From positions 1 through 32,778 of the forward strand of contig JAFYSF010000018.1 of NCBI GenBank assembly GCA_017559505.1: a DNA stretch of 32,778 nucleotides. The letters are read 5' to 3'. Every line of letters starts with the position of its first letter. Positions within the stretch are counted from its first letter, which is position 1. Shown here piece after piece: positions 12,324 through 20,741 of the stretch. The notes under the pieces are model-generated. The model was not told the DNA's origin. It was given only the letters and a program-made list of their open reading frames with translations, and did not search any database. The DNA is from Paludibacteraceae bacterium (GTDB taxonomy: Bacteria; Bacteroidota; Bacteroidia; Bacteroidales; Paludibacteraceae). Both the position numbers and the translations under genes were made by a program.

Positions 12324-14027
12324 TTATGCTTTATATTTCTCAACATCTTCCATTTTGAAGTTGTTGATGAATGCATAGTGTTTTTCAACCTCTGCTTCTG
12401 CATAGTTGACATACACCTCTGCCGAAGTAGCAAATTGTTCATCTCTTGTTGCATCAATGATGAGGAGGTAAGTCATGATGATATGACCAGCCATCTCTAC
12501 CATACGACGTGCAATGAAGTCGATATACTCTTGGTTTTTAGTCTCAACCGCTGCATTCACAACAGTTTCATATTTAGCAGTCATAGCCACCAAGCGCTCG
12601 CGAATAGCATTGAAGCGTGGATTTATTTCCATATTCTCGTATGCGCGAATTTGTTTGAGGTAACCTCCTGTTGTCACGTGGCGAATAGCTGCCACAGTTT
12701 GCAATTGCGAAGTACCCTCATAGATAGTGAGGATACGAGCATCACGATAGAGGCGTTCGCACGCATAATCTTTCATAAAGCCCGAACCACCATGCACTTG
12801 AATACAGTCGTAAGCATTTTGGTTAGCATATTCCGATGCAAACATCTTCAACATAGGAGTGAAAGCATCAGCCAAGCGTTGATATTCTTTGTAGTCAGCC
12901 TTTTCTTCAGGAGTCAATTTGCGAGTAGCCTCAATAGCCTCGTATGCTTTATATACATCCACAAAGCGAGTGCATTCATAGAGAATAGCGCGCGAAGCAT
13001 CAAGTTTCGCTTTAATCATAGCCACCATTTCGAACACAGCAGGGAATTCGATGATAGCTTTGCCAAACTGACGGCGGTCGCGAGCGTATGCCAAAGCCTC
13101 TTCGTATGCAGCAGCCGAAAGACCCACCGATTGAGCACCCACACCAAGACGTGCGCCGTTCATCAACGACATCACATATTTAATTAAGCCCATACGGCGA
13201 GTACCCACCAATTTAGCAGGCACATTAGTGAACACCAATTCGCAAGTAGGCGACCCTTTGATACCCAATTTATTTTCGATACGGCGCACTTTGATGCGGT
13301 CGTCATGTTTGTTGTCGCAAACGAAGTACGACAAGCCACGACCATCATTAGTACCCTCTTCCGAGCGAGCAAGCACAAGTTTGATTTGCGCATCACCATT
13401 AGTGATAAAGCGTTTCACACCATTGAGATACCAAGTTTGGTCCGCTTCGTTGAACGTAGCTTTGAGTTGCACAGCTTGAAGGTCCGAACCAGCATCAGGT
13501 TCTGTCAAGTCCATCGAGCAAGTTTCGCCAGCGCACACGCGAGGCAAGAACTCAGCCTTAATCTCCTCAGTAGCAAATTCAGCGATAGTTTCAGCGCAGT
13601 CTTGCAACCCCCAAATGTTAGCAAAACCAGCATCAGCGCGGCTCACCAATTCGGCAGCCATCACGTATGGCACCATCGAGAAGTTAAGACCGCCATACTG
13701 ACGAGGCAACGACATACCATAAAGTCCAGCTTTAGCCAAAGCATCGTGGTTTTCTTGAGTGCCACGCGCATAGATTACGCGGTTGTTCACCACTTGTGGA
13801 CCCTCATGGTCAACACTTTCAGCATTAGGAGCAATGATTTCGCCACAAATTTCACCTACGATTTCGAGGATACGGTCGTACGAGTCAATCGCATCTGCAA
13901 AATCTTGTGGAGCATAATCATATTTATCTTTATCGGCATAGTTTTGCTCCTTGAGCTCAACGATTTTTTCCATCAAAGGATGACCAAGTTGGAATTTAAG
14001 TGCCGGATTTTCTTTATACAAATTCAT
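12324..14027 (-). CDS. Acyl-CoA dehydrogenase
   Basis: FAD flavoenzyme introducing the alpha-beta double bond into an acyl-CoA and passing electrons to ETF. Signature 1 is SMDLTEPDAGSD (171-182). Signature 2 is VHGGSGFMKDYACERLYRDA (411-430), followed by the catalytic Glu437 in IYEGTSQ. At 567 residues it is longer than the 380-residue short-chain enzymes: there is an insertion around 360-385 and a helical C-terminal extension beyond about 455, as in larger family members. It is third in the etfB-etfA-acd order on the minus strand, which supplies its electron acceptor. The acyl chain length is not predictable by eye. Confidence 0.93.
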   Translation of the reverse strand: MNLYKENPALKFQLGHPLMEKIVELKEQNYADKDKYDYAPQDFADAIDSYDRILEIVGEICGEIIAPNAESVDHEGPQVVNNRVIYARGTQENHDALAKAGLYGMSLPRQYGGLNFSMVPYVMAAELVSRADAGFANIWGLQDCAETIAEFATEEIKAEFLPRVCAGETCSMDLTEPDAGSDLQAVQLKATFNEADQTWYLNGVKRFITNGDAQIKLVLARSEEGTNDGRGLSYFVCDNKHDDRIKVRRIENKLGIKGSPTCELVFTNVPAKLVGTRRMGLIKYVMSLMNGARLGVGAQSVGLSAAAYEEALAYARDRRQFGKAIIEFPAVFEMVAMIKAKLDASRAILYECTRFVDVYKAYEAIEATRKLTPEEKADYKEYQRLADAFTPMLKMFASEYANQNAYDCIQVHGGSGFMKDYACERLYRDARILTIYEGTSQLQTVAAIRHVTTGGYLKQIRAYENMEINPRFNAIRERLVAMTAKYETVVNAAVETKNQEYIDFIARRMVEMAGHIIMTYLLIIDATRDEQFATSAEVYVNYAEAEVEKHYAFINNFKMEDVEKYKA

Positions 14028-14385
14028 AATTTATTAGATTTTTGTTTAGACAGGAAGACATGAGAACAAGTTTTTTCCTCCCAAATATTATTTTATCTCC
14101 CACAGATTACACAGATTATTAAGATTTATTCTTCTTTCGATGCGCTCTCGACTTCGTCGAGGTCGCGCTACAGATTATCACAGATTTTTTATTTATCGCA
14201 AGCGATAAATATCTGTGTAAATCCAAAGAGCAATGTTTCTGAAAAAAACGAGCGAATCAAAAAAAACGATAAAACTACACTATATTATGCATTTTCCACA
14301 AACAGAGTTTCCTAACTAAAATAAAATCCGTGTTATCTATGTCATCTGTGGAAAATAATATATCTGTAATCTGTTATCTGTAATC
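14028..14385. other. 358-nt gap between etfA and the dehydrogenase, filled with repeats
   Basis: No gene is visible. From left to right it holds a heptamer array of the GACAGGAAGACATG family (14048-14068), copies of the word CACAGATTA, a CTCGAC-TTC-GTCGAG hairpin near 14152 and a TTATCGC-AA-GCGATAA palindrome near 14193. A 60-nt dispersed repeat follows (14211-14270), and a second heptamer array (CTGTAAT, CTGTTAT, CTGTAAT; 14364-14384) abuts the etfA stop. The gap may carry RNA structure that lowers dehydrogenase expression relative to etfBA, but that is inference. Confidence 0.7.
14211..14270. repeat. Dispersed intergenic repeat, copy A
   Basis: ATCTGTGTAAATCC, then GAGCAATGTTT, then AAACGAGCGAATC and a purine-rich tail. 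The same ordered blocks occur at 31181-31252 with short indels and the same orientation. In both places an ATCTGTG/TTATCTGTGG segment follows. Confidence 0.75.
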
Positions 14386-15405
14386 TTATTTCGTGTTTGC
14401 TTTGTAGTATTTAATCAATTTTGGCACAACATCTTCCACATTGCCTGTGATAACATAGTCGGCAATAGTGTTGATAGGTGCATGAGGGTCGTTGTTGATA
14501 GCGATGATGATAGAGCTATCTTGCATACCAGCGATGTGTTGGATTTGACCCGAAATACCGCAAGCGATATAGAGTTTAGGGCGTACGGTAACACCAGTTT
14601 GACCAATTTGACGTTCATGTTCGCAGAAACCAGCATCCACCGCCGCACGCGAAGCACCTACTTCGCCACCGAGCACTGCTGCCAATTCATACAACATATT
14701 GAAGCCCTCTGCGCTACCCATACCGTAGCCACCAGCCACCACGATAGGCGCACCCTTGATGTTCAATTTCGATTTCTCCATGTGGCGTTCAATCACCTCA
14801 ACCACGAAGTCCTCATCGCTCACATATTTAGCTACATCGAGGCGGCGCACTTCGCCTTTATAGTTGGCATCGAGCACCTGTTTTTTCATCACACCCTCGC
14901 GCACAGTCGCCATTTGCGGACGGCAATCAGGGTTTACAATAGTAGCCACAATATTACCACCAAACGCAGGACGGATTTGGTACAACAAGTTTTCGTAAGT
15001 CTTATTGTTTTTCTTATCTTCAAACTCGCCAATTTCGAGCATAGTGCAGTCGGCAGTCAAACCACTAAAGAGCGACGACGACACACGAGGACCCAAGTCG
15101 CGACCCACCGATGTAGCACCCATCAATGCAATCTGAGGTTGTTCCTCCTTAAACAAATTCACGATAATGCTCGTATGAGGCAATGTAGTATAATACTTCA
15201 AACGAGGGTCTTCGGCAATAGTCAAGCGGTCAACGCCATAAGGGAACACCTGTTCGCCCACCGTATCAAGACCATAACCAATTGCGATAGCCTCCAATTG
15301 GCAACCCAACTGCGTAGCCAAAGTGCGACCTTTGGTCAAAAGTTCAAGACTCACCTCAGCCACTTGACCATCTTCTATTTCGAGATATACAAATACGTTT
15401 TGCAT
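14386..15405 (-). CDS. etfA: Electron transfer flavoprotein alpha subunit
   Basis: The 339-residue large ETF subunit. It binds FAD through the C-terminal domain: AGGYGMGSAEGF near residue 225, GASRAAVDAGFCEHERQIGQTG near 252-273, CGISGQIQHIAGM near 283 and INNDPHAPI near 303. The N-terminal domain packs against EtfB. With EtfB it accepts electrons from the acyl-CoA dehydrogenase encoded next and hands them to a quinone oxidoreductase or, in bifurcating forms, to ferredoxin. Which type this is cannot be decided by eye. It is separated from etfB by 95 nt of repeat. Confidence 0.95.
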   Translation of the reverse strand: MQNVFVYLEIEDGQVAEVSLELLTKGRTLATQLGCQLEAIAIGYGLDTVGEQVFPYGVDRLTIAEDPRLKYYTTLPHTSIIVNLFKEEQPQIALMGATSVGRDLGPRVSSSLFSGLTADCTMLEIGEFEDKKNNKTYENLLYQIRPAFGGNIVATIVNPDCRPQMATVREGVMKKQVLDANYKGEVRRLDVAKYVSDEDFVVEVIERHMEKSKLNIKGAPIVVAGGYGMGSAEGFNMLYELAAVLGGEVGASRAAVDAGFCEHERQIGQTGVTVRPKLYIACGISGQIQHIAGMQDSSIIIAINNDPHAPINTIADYVITGNVEDVVPKLIKYYKANTK

Positions 15406-15427
15406 AATATTCTAACTTTATTTTCTT

Positions 15428-15484
15428 TGACATGAAGACAGGAGAACATGTTTTTCTTTTATTCTTGTTTTCATGTCTTCCTGT
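15428..15484. repeat. Inverted heptamer arrays between etfB and etfA
   Basis: TGACATG, AAGACAG and GAGAACA (15428-15448) face CTTGTTT, TCATGTC and TTCCTGT (15464-15484). The two blocks are imperfect reverse complements and would form a hairpin of about 20 bp in the etfBA mRNA. Near-identical blocks occur at 14048-14068 and 27946-27966. Confidence 0.75.
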
Positions 15485-15500
15485 CTAATCTAAAAACAAA

Positions 15501-16373
15501 CTATCCGATAGTATGGTTAGCGATAAGTTCTTTCATCAAACCATCGATTTCGGCATCAGTAGGCTCGAGGCGTTTGCTCTCTTTAGCAGTGAACACCACG
15601 TTCTCGATTTGTTTCACCTTCGTAGGCGAACCACTCATACCCAACCATTTAGGGTCGTGTTCGATATCATTCACGCTCCACTCGTCAATTTTGAGGTAAG
15701 GACGATTAGCGAAGATTTCAGTATAGTCAACCCCTGCCTCAATCACTTCCGACTGAGTTTTAGCCAATTTATATTTCAAAGTCAACTTAGCGTGGCGCGA
15801 ACGGCAAGCCGCAGCCGAACCATTCACCGTTACCAACATAGGCAATCGGCCCTTCACCACTTCCACGCCACGTTCCAAACGGCGTTTCACAGTGATTTCT
15901 TCTCCCTCAACAGCGATGATTTCTTCAGCGTAAGTTATTTGCGGAATACCAAGTTTTTCAGCCACCTGAGGACCCACTTGCGCAGTATCGCCGTCGATAG
16001 CCTGACGACCGCAGATGATCACGTCGATTTTGCCCAATTTACGAAGAGCGCAAGAGAGAGCGTATGACGTAGCGAGTGTATCCGAACCAGCAAATTCACG
16101 ACCACTCAACAAGTAGCCACCATCTGCGCCGCGGAACATACTCTCACGAATCACCTCAGCAGCGCGCGAAGGCCCCATCGTAAGCACATGAACCGTAGAA
16201 CCGGGATGTATCTCTTTCAAACGTAGCGCTTGTTCCAGCGCATTCAAATCTTCAGGATTGTAGATAGCAGGCAAAGCCGCGCGATTGACCGTACCATCGG
16301 CCTTCATCGCATCCTTACCCACATTTCGTGTGTCAGGCACTTGCTTAGCAAGCACAACAATTTTTAAACTCAT
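15501..16373 (-). CDS. etfB: Electron transfer flavoprotein beta subunit
   Basis: The 290-residue small ETF subunit. Motifs: KIVVLAKQVPDTRNV at the N-terminus, NPEDLNALEQALRLKE near residue 40, the nucleotide-binding GRQAIDGDTAQVGPQVAEKLG near 121-141, and the recognition-loop region RLPMLVTVNGSAACRSRHAK near 176. It is first in the minus-strand etfB-etfA-acd operon. Its leader of about 210 nt contains four 18-nt repeats and a perfect 14-bp hairpin, suggesting regulation at the RNA or operator level. Confidence 0.95.
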   Translation of the reverse strand: MSLKIVVLAKQVPDTRNVGKDAMKADGTVNRAALPAIYNPEDLNALEQALRLKEIHPGSTVHVLTMGPSRAAEVIRESMFRGADGGYLLSGREFAGSDTLATSYALSCALRKLGKIDVIICGRQAIDGDTAQVGPQVAEKLGIPQITYAEEIIAVEGEEITVKRRLERGVEVVKGRLPMLVTVNGSAAACRSRHAKLTLKYKLAKTQSEVIEAGVDYTEIFANRPYLKIDEWSVNDIEHDPKWLGMSGSPTKVKQIENVVFTAKESKRLEPTDAEIDGLMKELIANHTIG

Positions 16374-16469
16374 ATTATTAGACTTTTAGTAGCAAATAGC
16401 AAGATATGAGATACTCTCGCATCGCTCGTTATTTCATTATAATTACATATAAGGTGTAATTCTATTATT

Positions 16470-16541
16470 ATTGCCCCTATAGTTACTATTGCCCCTATAG
16501 TTACTATTGTTCCTATAGTTGCTATTGTTCCTATAGTTGCT
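16470..16541. repeat. Four tandem 18-nt repeats in the etfB leader
   Basis: Units start at 16470, 16488, 16506 and 16524. The first two are identical (ATTGCCCCTATAGTTACT) and the last two are identical (ATTGTTCCTATAGTTGCT), so pairs were duplicated. On the transcribed strand each unit offers an AGGRRCAAT core. The spacing has no unique spacers, so this is not a CRISPR array. Confidence 0.9.
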
Positions 16542-16556
16542 ATTAATCACTTTGTC

Positions 16557-16587
16557 GCAAATCATTCGTCAAAGACGAATGATTTGC
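16557..16587. promoter_or_regulatory. Perfect 14-bp hairpin at the 5' end of the etfB transcript
   Basis: GCAAATCATTCGTC (16557-16570) and GACGAATGATTTGC (16574-16587) are exact complements around AAA. It overlaps the edge of the -7 promoter box on the minus strand, so it can act as an operator for a dimeric repressor or as a 5' mRNA stabiliser. Confidence 0.7.
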
Positions 16588-16612
16588 AAATTTACACAAA
16601 AAATCCGAAATA
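16587..16612 (-). promoter_or_regulatory. Promoter module of the etfB operon
   Basis: On the minus strand TAAATTTG (plus 16594-16587) fits the -7 consensus. The surrounding 27 nt (16586-16612) are almost identical to 19885-19912 upstream of the aldehyde dehydrogenase gene. No clear TTTG -33 box is seen, so the shared TTTC-GATTTTTTTGTG stretch may replace it. Confidence 0.55.
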
Positions 16613-17068
16613 TCATACTTTTTTTTGCAAAAATATCACTATTTCTCACCTTTTTTTATTGATACTCAACCTACAAAACATATCTAAGTATACCCTTAAA
16701 ACATGCACATTTTTTTTAAAATCTATGCATATTTATTACAAATATATTAGCCTATTAACCTAAATTAGACCCAAAATTCACAAAAAGCATGCATTTTCGA
16801 GTAAAATCACACAAAAAATTATATAAAGACAAAAAAGGCTACCTTCACAAGGTAGCCCTTTACTTTCATTATCCTTTTTTTAATACAATCCTTATACCTC
16901 CCGCTTCTACAACAAACCAGAAAAACTTTTTACGTAAACCTTGCAACTTTACAATTGAAAAACACAAAAGTGACTATTTTCTTCAGTCTGTTTACTTTCA
17001 CCTTGCCGTTGGCAAGAAAAATTGTAAAATAGAAATTTCAACTTAGCTTCTGGGTACATAAAAAATAA
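16613..17068. other. 455-nt AT-rich gap without a gene
   Basis: It holds one terminator (16831-16861) and otherwise low-complexity AT-rich sequence. A plus-strand frame at 16789-17046 runs through the terminator hairpin and has no protein-like features, so I do not call it. I see no promoter, RNA gene or mobile element in the rest. Confidence 0.6.
16831..16861 (-). terminator. Terminator, best used by the minus-strand membrane-protein gene
   Basis: GGCTACCTT (16837-16845) and AAGGTAGCC (16849-16857) with a CAC loop. The A6 tract at 16831-16836 becomes a U-run on the minus strand. It lies about 210 nt downstream of the gene ending at 17069. Confidence 0.75.
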
Positions 17069-17941
17069 CTAAAATAACACACAAGAACTAAAGATTAATA
17101 AAAATAGAGAGATAAAACAAAAAACAAAACTTAACCCACTACACAAACTTAATAACTTATATCTACTATCTTTTCTTCTTTTAATTATAAATTCTAAAAC
17201 AGAAAGAATAATAGAGCCAATAAAAACTAATGGGATAAATATATGTGCTTTATTTCCAAAAGGTACTACTATAGTTTCCATTTCTTCAAGATTAAACATC
17301 ACTACAAATCCATTCAAAAAGCATGATATTAAGCACAATAAGATACTAAACAAAGATATTGATGGCTGTGCCTCTTTAGAAAAATTATTCATCTTTTCTG
17401 CATCAAAAACCTCTTTACCACTAAAATAATTTGTCAGCCACATAAAATCATTTAAAGCAAAATCTCGTCCTTCAGTAAGATTATTGATTCTATACTCTTT
17501 TTCTGTTTCTGTGTGAATTACATAATTAAACAGTATCTGACGGTGACCTTGCAATTCTTCAATATCAATATTTGATATTTCACTCCATTTTAAATTAAAC
17601 AACCTTTCTGACAAACGTTCATTTGAGCCATTATAAGATATACCACATTTATCAAATGTAACAGTATCATTTTTTCGTATTAATAAATTTCTTAATTGTC
17701 TAATCATAAAAAATATTGCAACACCCAATATCACAAAAACAAATAATATGATATTAAACACCTTTGAATCTCCAAAAATACCTTTAATATTAGGAGTAAA
17801 AAACCATATTAAAGATAAAAATAAAAACGCTAAACCCAACAAATAAACGAATATTAACGCATTAGCCCTTCCTGACTCAAATACTCCTATTGTATATTCA
17901 CCACGACGAATACATTCATTTTTAATTTCTTCTGTTGTCAT
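17069..17941 (-). CDS. Integral membrane protein of unknown function (5 predicted TM)
   Basis: 290 residues. Two N-terminal membrane helices (about 29-49 and 61-81) come first. A soluble domain of about 105 residues follows (about 90-190) with a strand-rich pattern (VTFDKCGISYN, WSEISNIDIEEL, YVIHTETEKEYRINNL) reminiscent of bacterial PH-like or YcxB-type domains. Three C-terminal helices (about 194-215, 231-252 and 264-290) complete the protein. It has no catalytic motif that I recognise. It is monocistronic, with its own good promoter (17976-18006) and a likely distant terminator. It is AT-rich compared with the neighbouring etf genes. Confidence 0.75.
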   Translation of the reverse strand: MTTEEIKNECIRRGEYTIGVFESGRANALIFVYLLGLAFLFLSLIWFFTPNIKGIFGDSKVFNIILFVFVILGVAIFFMIRQLRNLLIRKNDTVTFDKCGISYNGSNERLSERLFNLKWSEISNIDIEELQGHRQILFNYVIHTETEKEYRINNLTEGRDFALNDFMWLTNYFSGKEVFDAEKMNNFSKEAQPSISLFSILLCLISCFLNGFVVMFNLEEMETIVVPFGNKAHIFIPLVFIGSIILSVLEFIIKRRKDSRYKLLSLCSGLSFVFCFISLFLLIFSSCVLF

Positions 17942-17975
17942 AAACTATTATTAATTAATTTACTTATTTATTTCG

Positions 17976-18006
17976 CAAAGATACAAATTATTTTATAAAT
18001 AACAAA
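17976..18006 (-). promoter_or_regulatory. Promoter of the membrane-protein gene
   Basis: On the minus strand, TTTG (plus CAAA 18003-18006) and TATCTTTG (plus CAAAGATA 17976-17983) are separated by 19 nt, a near-ideal Bacteroidota promoter. Confidence 0.8.
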
Positions 18007-18201
18007 AAAATCTAAATAAAATCTTTTTATCTTTTTATTATAAATTAAACCCAAAATACAAAATGTACAAATCCCCTCCTACCCTCAAGCAACCTTCACC
18101 ATACCTTCTCCCTAGAAAACCGTCAAAAAACTATACAGAATTTATTTGTACATTTCACATTCTTTTCTATAAACAACAAAAAAAATCTCCACTCTACATA
18201 G

Positions 18202-18382
18202 GAGAACACTGAAAAAGTCCTTGTTTTTTCTTACAAGAAAGCATTTTACTTACAATATATAAGTCAAATCTGAATTTTTATCTATTTTAAAGGGCTTTCT
18301 TATATGTTTAAAAGGTATAATTAAGCTTTTTATTAAATATAACTTTCATTTTGAAAGCATAAAATACATTTTCAGTGCTCTC
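18202..18382. mobile_element. MITE-like element, 181 bp, with 14-bp TIRs and 8-bp target duplication
   Basis: The left end GAGAACACTGAAAA (18202-18215) and the inverted right end TTTTCAGTGCTCTC (18369-18382) match at 13 of 14 positions. Both are flanked by the direct repeat CTACATAG (18194-18201 and 18383-18390). The inside is AT-rich with no ORF. Short terminal inverted repeats, an 8-bp target duplication and no transposase define a non-autonomous element. An 8-bp duplication occurs in several IS families, so the parent family is not assigned. It lies between two minus-strand genes, upstream of the membrane-protein promoter. Confidence 0.85.
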
Positions 18383-18412
18383 CTACATAGAACGAAGATT
18401 TTTTCTCTCTCA

Positions 18413-19780
18413 TTACAACATTTTTTTCACCCATCCAAACAATTTATACGGCATATAGCGGAAGGGCAAATCGATCCATGTGGCTGTTGCAATAATGCTG
18501 CGGGTGTGGGAGAAGCAGTCGAAGCTGTCGCGACCATGATAGCGACCCATGCCCGAATTGCCTACTCCGCCAAATGGCACATGCTCGTTGGCTATGTGCA
18601 TGATGACGTCGTTGATGCAACCTCCGCCCGACGAGGTGCAGCGCACGACTTCCCAACCATCACGCTCGCGCCCAAAATAGTAGAGGGCAAGGGGTTTCTC
18701 GCGCGAGGTGACAAACTCGACTACCCTATCGAGAAACTCGCCTCGGAGGGTTACGACTGGAAAGACGGGACCGAATATCTCTTCGGTCATCACAGGCGAA
18801 TCTAACGGCGGATTGTCCAACAACGTAGGCTCGATATAGCGTTCTGAGGCATCGACTGTGCCTCCGCAAAGCACTTTCGCACCATTGATATAGCCCGACA
18901 CACGCTCGAAGGCTCGGTCGTTGACAAGGCGCACATAGTGTGGATCGGATTTCAAATCCTCGCCATGCAATGCTTTCACTTCTTTGGCAAATGCTTGCAC
19001 AAACTCGTCTTTGACATCTTCGTGAATCAAGATATAATCAGGCGCAATGCAGGTCTGACCGCTGTTGAGGGTCTTGCCCCAAGCTATGCGACGCGCGGCA
19101 AGGGGGATGTTGGCTGTGCGGTCGATGATGCACGGACTCTTGCCACCCAACTCCAACACTACGGGAGTGAGATGCTTGGCAGCTGCCGACATGACTCGAC
19201 GACCCAACGAGGGACTGCCTGTGAAGAATATGATATCCCAACGCTCATCGAGCAGTGCGGCATTGACATCGCGATTGCCTTGCACCACGGCTACATACTC
19301 CTCTGCAAATGCCTCACGCACCATTTCAGCTATCACGCCCGACACGGTTGGCACGTAGGGCGAGGGTTTCAGCACGGCAGTGCACCCAGAGGATATTGCC
19401 CCGACAAGAGGATTGAGCAGGAGTTGCACGGGATAGTTCCATGGCGCAATAATCAGCGCATTGCCAAGTGGTTCTTTGATGATGTAGCTTTGCGAAGTGA
19501 ATAGTTTGATTGGAGTAGGCACTCTTCGCTTCTTGCTCCACTGCGTAAGTTTACGCAAATGGGTTTTTATCTCGGCTTTGACGATACTGATTTCGGTGAG
19601 ATATGCCTCTTCGTAGGACTTGTGGAGGTCTGCCCAAAGGGCATCGGCAAGGCGACCCTCCCAGTGCTCGAATACCTCGAGAAATCGACGAAGCATCTGC
19701 TTGCGAAAACGTAGGTCGAGCGTTGAGCCCGAACGGAAATATGCTCGCTGTGATTCTACTATTTTTGTTATATTTTCCAT
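18413..19780 (-). CDS. NAD(P)-dependent aldehyde dehydrogenase (ALDH3-like)
   Basis: Oxidises aldehydes to acids. Motifs: IIAPWNYPVQLLLNPLVGA near residue 110, FTGSPSLGRRV near 186, catalytic Glu in LELGGKSP (about 210), nucleophilic Cys in NSGQTCIAPDY (about 244) and EEIFGPVFPV. The C-terminal PFGGVGNSGMGRYHG and SHTRSI are typical of the class 3 group, as is the length of about 455 residues without an N-terminal extension. The frame opens at 19801, but the ATG at 19780 (MENITKIVESQRAYF) matches family starts better. GC content is higher than in the flanking genes. It has its own promoter module shared with etfB. Confidence 0.93.
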   Translation of the reverse strand: MENITKIVESQRAYFRSGSTLDLRFRKQMLRRFLEVFEHWEGRLADALWADLHKSYEEAYLTEISIVKAEIKTHLRKLTQWSKKRRVPTPIKLFTSQSYIIKEPLGNALIIAPWNYPVQLLLNPLVGAISSGCTAVLKPSPYVPTVSGVIAEMVREAFAEEYVAVVQGNRDVNAALLDERWDIIFFTGSPSLGRRVMSAAAKHLTPVVLELGGKSPCIIDRTANIPLAARRIAWGKTLNSGQTCIAPDYILIHEDVKDEFVQAFAKEVKALHGEDLKSDPHYVRLVNDRAFERVSGYINGAKVLCGGTVDASERYIEPTLLDNPPLDSPVMTEEIFGPVFPVVTLRGEFLDRVVEFVTSREKPLALYYFGRERDGWEVVRCTSSGGGCINDVIMHIANEHVPFGGVGNSGMGRYHGRDSFDCFSHTRSIIATATWIDLPFRYMPYKLFGWVKKML

Positions 19781-19884
19781 AATGTTTATTGTTTGACTCA
19801 CGGAGTTATTATTTGTATCTCACACGGAAGACACGGAACGCACGAAATTACGCTACGCGTGCCATTCAATGTCGAAAATAAAAA

Positions 19885-19912
19885 GCAAATTTACACAAAA
19901 AAATCGGAAATA
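19885..19912 (-). promoter_or_regulatory. Promoter module of the aldehyde dehydrogenase gene
   Basis: The minus strand carries TAAATTTG, preceded by a TTTCCGATTTTTTTGTG stretch, matching 16586-16612 upstream of etfB at all but about two positions. The conserved block ends sharply, and the flanks differ. Confidence 0.6.
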
Positions 19913-19938
19913 GAACTATAGATTTAAACAAAAATAAC

Positions 19939-19946
19939 TATCTTTG
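19939..19946 (+). promoter_or_regulatory. -7 box of the ICMT-like gene
   Basis: TATCTTTG followed by C. The expected start of transcription is about 19952, leaving a leader of only a few nt before the ATG at 19958 (or 15 nt before the ATG at 19967). No clear -33 box is seen. It is divergent from the aldehyde dehydrogenase promoter about 30 nt away. Confidence 0.55.
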
Positions 19947-19957
19947 CACGATGAAAA

Positions 19958-20632
19958 ATGGAACTTATGAAACTACTAATTTCTGCTTTGACAAAATACA
20001 TTGCTGGCTTGGTACTTTTTGGAGCATTGATATTCGTACCTGCTGGCACACTAAGTTGGTCGCATGGGTGGTTGATGATGGGCATACTTTTCATACCTAT
20101 GTTGGTGATGGGCGCAATGATGATGATATTTGCCCCAGAACTACTCGAAAAACGCATTAAATCCAAGGAAAAGCGCAAAGCGCAAAAGGGCATAGTGGCT
20201 CTATCGGGCTTGACTTTCATAGCCTCATTCATCGTGGCAGGACTCAACCTCCGCTATGGGTGGACTACACTACCAACACATATAGCATACATAGCATCTA
20301 TCTTATTCCTAATAGGATATGGCGTCTATGCAGAGGTGATGCGCGAAAACCAATGGCTATCACGCACTATCGAAACTCACGACAATCAAACCGTCATAAG
20401 CACAGGCCTCTACGGCATAGTGCGCCACCCGATGTACACCGCCACGATAGTGATGTTCCTTGCCATACCTCTCGTACTTGGGTCGTGGCCTTCGTTCATC
20501 ATTATGCTACCCTACATCCCCACAATCATCCATCGCATCAACGACGAAGAACAACTCCTCGAAACAGAACTCAAAGGCTATACGGAATACTGCCAAAAAG
20601 TGCGATGGCGATTGATACCATATGTTTATTAG
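19958..20632 (+). CDS. Isoprenylcysteine carboxyl methyltransferase-like membrane protein
   Basis: 224 residues with about five membrane helices. The C-terminal SAM-binding signature of the ICMT/PEMT family reads TGLYGIVRHPMYTA near residue 148. It is followed by GSWPSF, then RINDEEQLLETELKGYTEYCQKVRWRL in separate motif blocks near 190-216. Bacterial members methylate small lipophilic or membrane substrates, and prenylated proteins are not known in this phylum, so the substrate is unknown. The start could be ATG 19958 or the second Met at 19967; the very short leader favours the latter slightly. Its transcript continues towards the THUMP-like methyltransferase gene. Confidence 0.88.
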   Translation: MELMKLLISALTKYIAGLVLFGALIFVPAGTLSWSHGWLMMGILFIPMLVMGAMMMIFAPELLEKRIKSKEKRKAQKGIVALSGLTFIASFIVAGLNLRYGWTTLPTHIAYIASILFLIGYGVYAEVMRENQWLSRTIETHDNQTVISTGLYGIVRHPMYTATIVMFLAIPLVLGSWPSFIIMLPYIPTIIHRINDEEQLLETELKGYTEYCQKVRWRLIPYVY

Positions 20633-20676
20633 AGACTACAGTCTGCCATCTAACTCTTAAAAAGACAAGAATATTT

Positions 20677-20725
20677 GTCAACAGACAACAGTCAACGGTC
20701 AACAGACTGTCGACTTTCGACACGA
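20677..20725. repeat. Heptamer array (GTCAACA family) between the two methyltransferase genes
   Basis: Seven units in register: GTCAACA, GACAACA, GTCAACG, GTCAACA, GACTGTC, GACTTTC, GACACGA. The family is shared with 5611-5652 and 21537-21557. Confidence 0.85.
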
Positions 20726-20741
20726 CTGAAAGGAGTAATTC

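Noticed and set aside
12267..13187. Long plus-strand open frame opposite the acyl-CoA dehydrogenase gene
   Set aside because: It is antisense to a clear dehydrogenase, begins inside its terminator and has a His/Cys/Phe-rich composition typical of reversed coding sequence.
14482..15435. Plus-strand open frame opposite etfA
   Set aside because: Shadow of etfA codon bias; no domain is recognisable.
16470..16541. CRISPR array
   Set aside because: The 18-nt repeats are directly tandem without spacers, and no cas genes are near.
17013..17029. CTTGCC-GTT-GGCAAG hairpin followed by A-run as a terminator
   Set aside because: Only 6 bp, and the A-run is on the wrong side for the minus-strand gene; too weak to call.
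16789..17046. 85-codon plus-strand frame in the gap after etfB
   Set aside because: It runs through a terminator hairpin, has no promoter or protein-like pattern, and lies in low-complexity AT-rich sequence.
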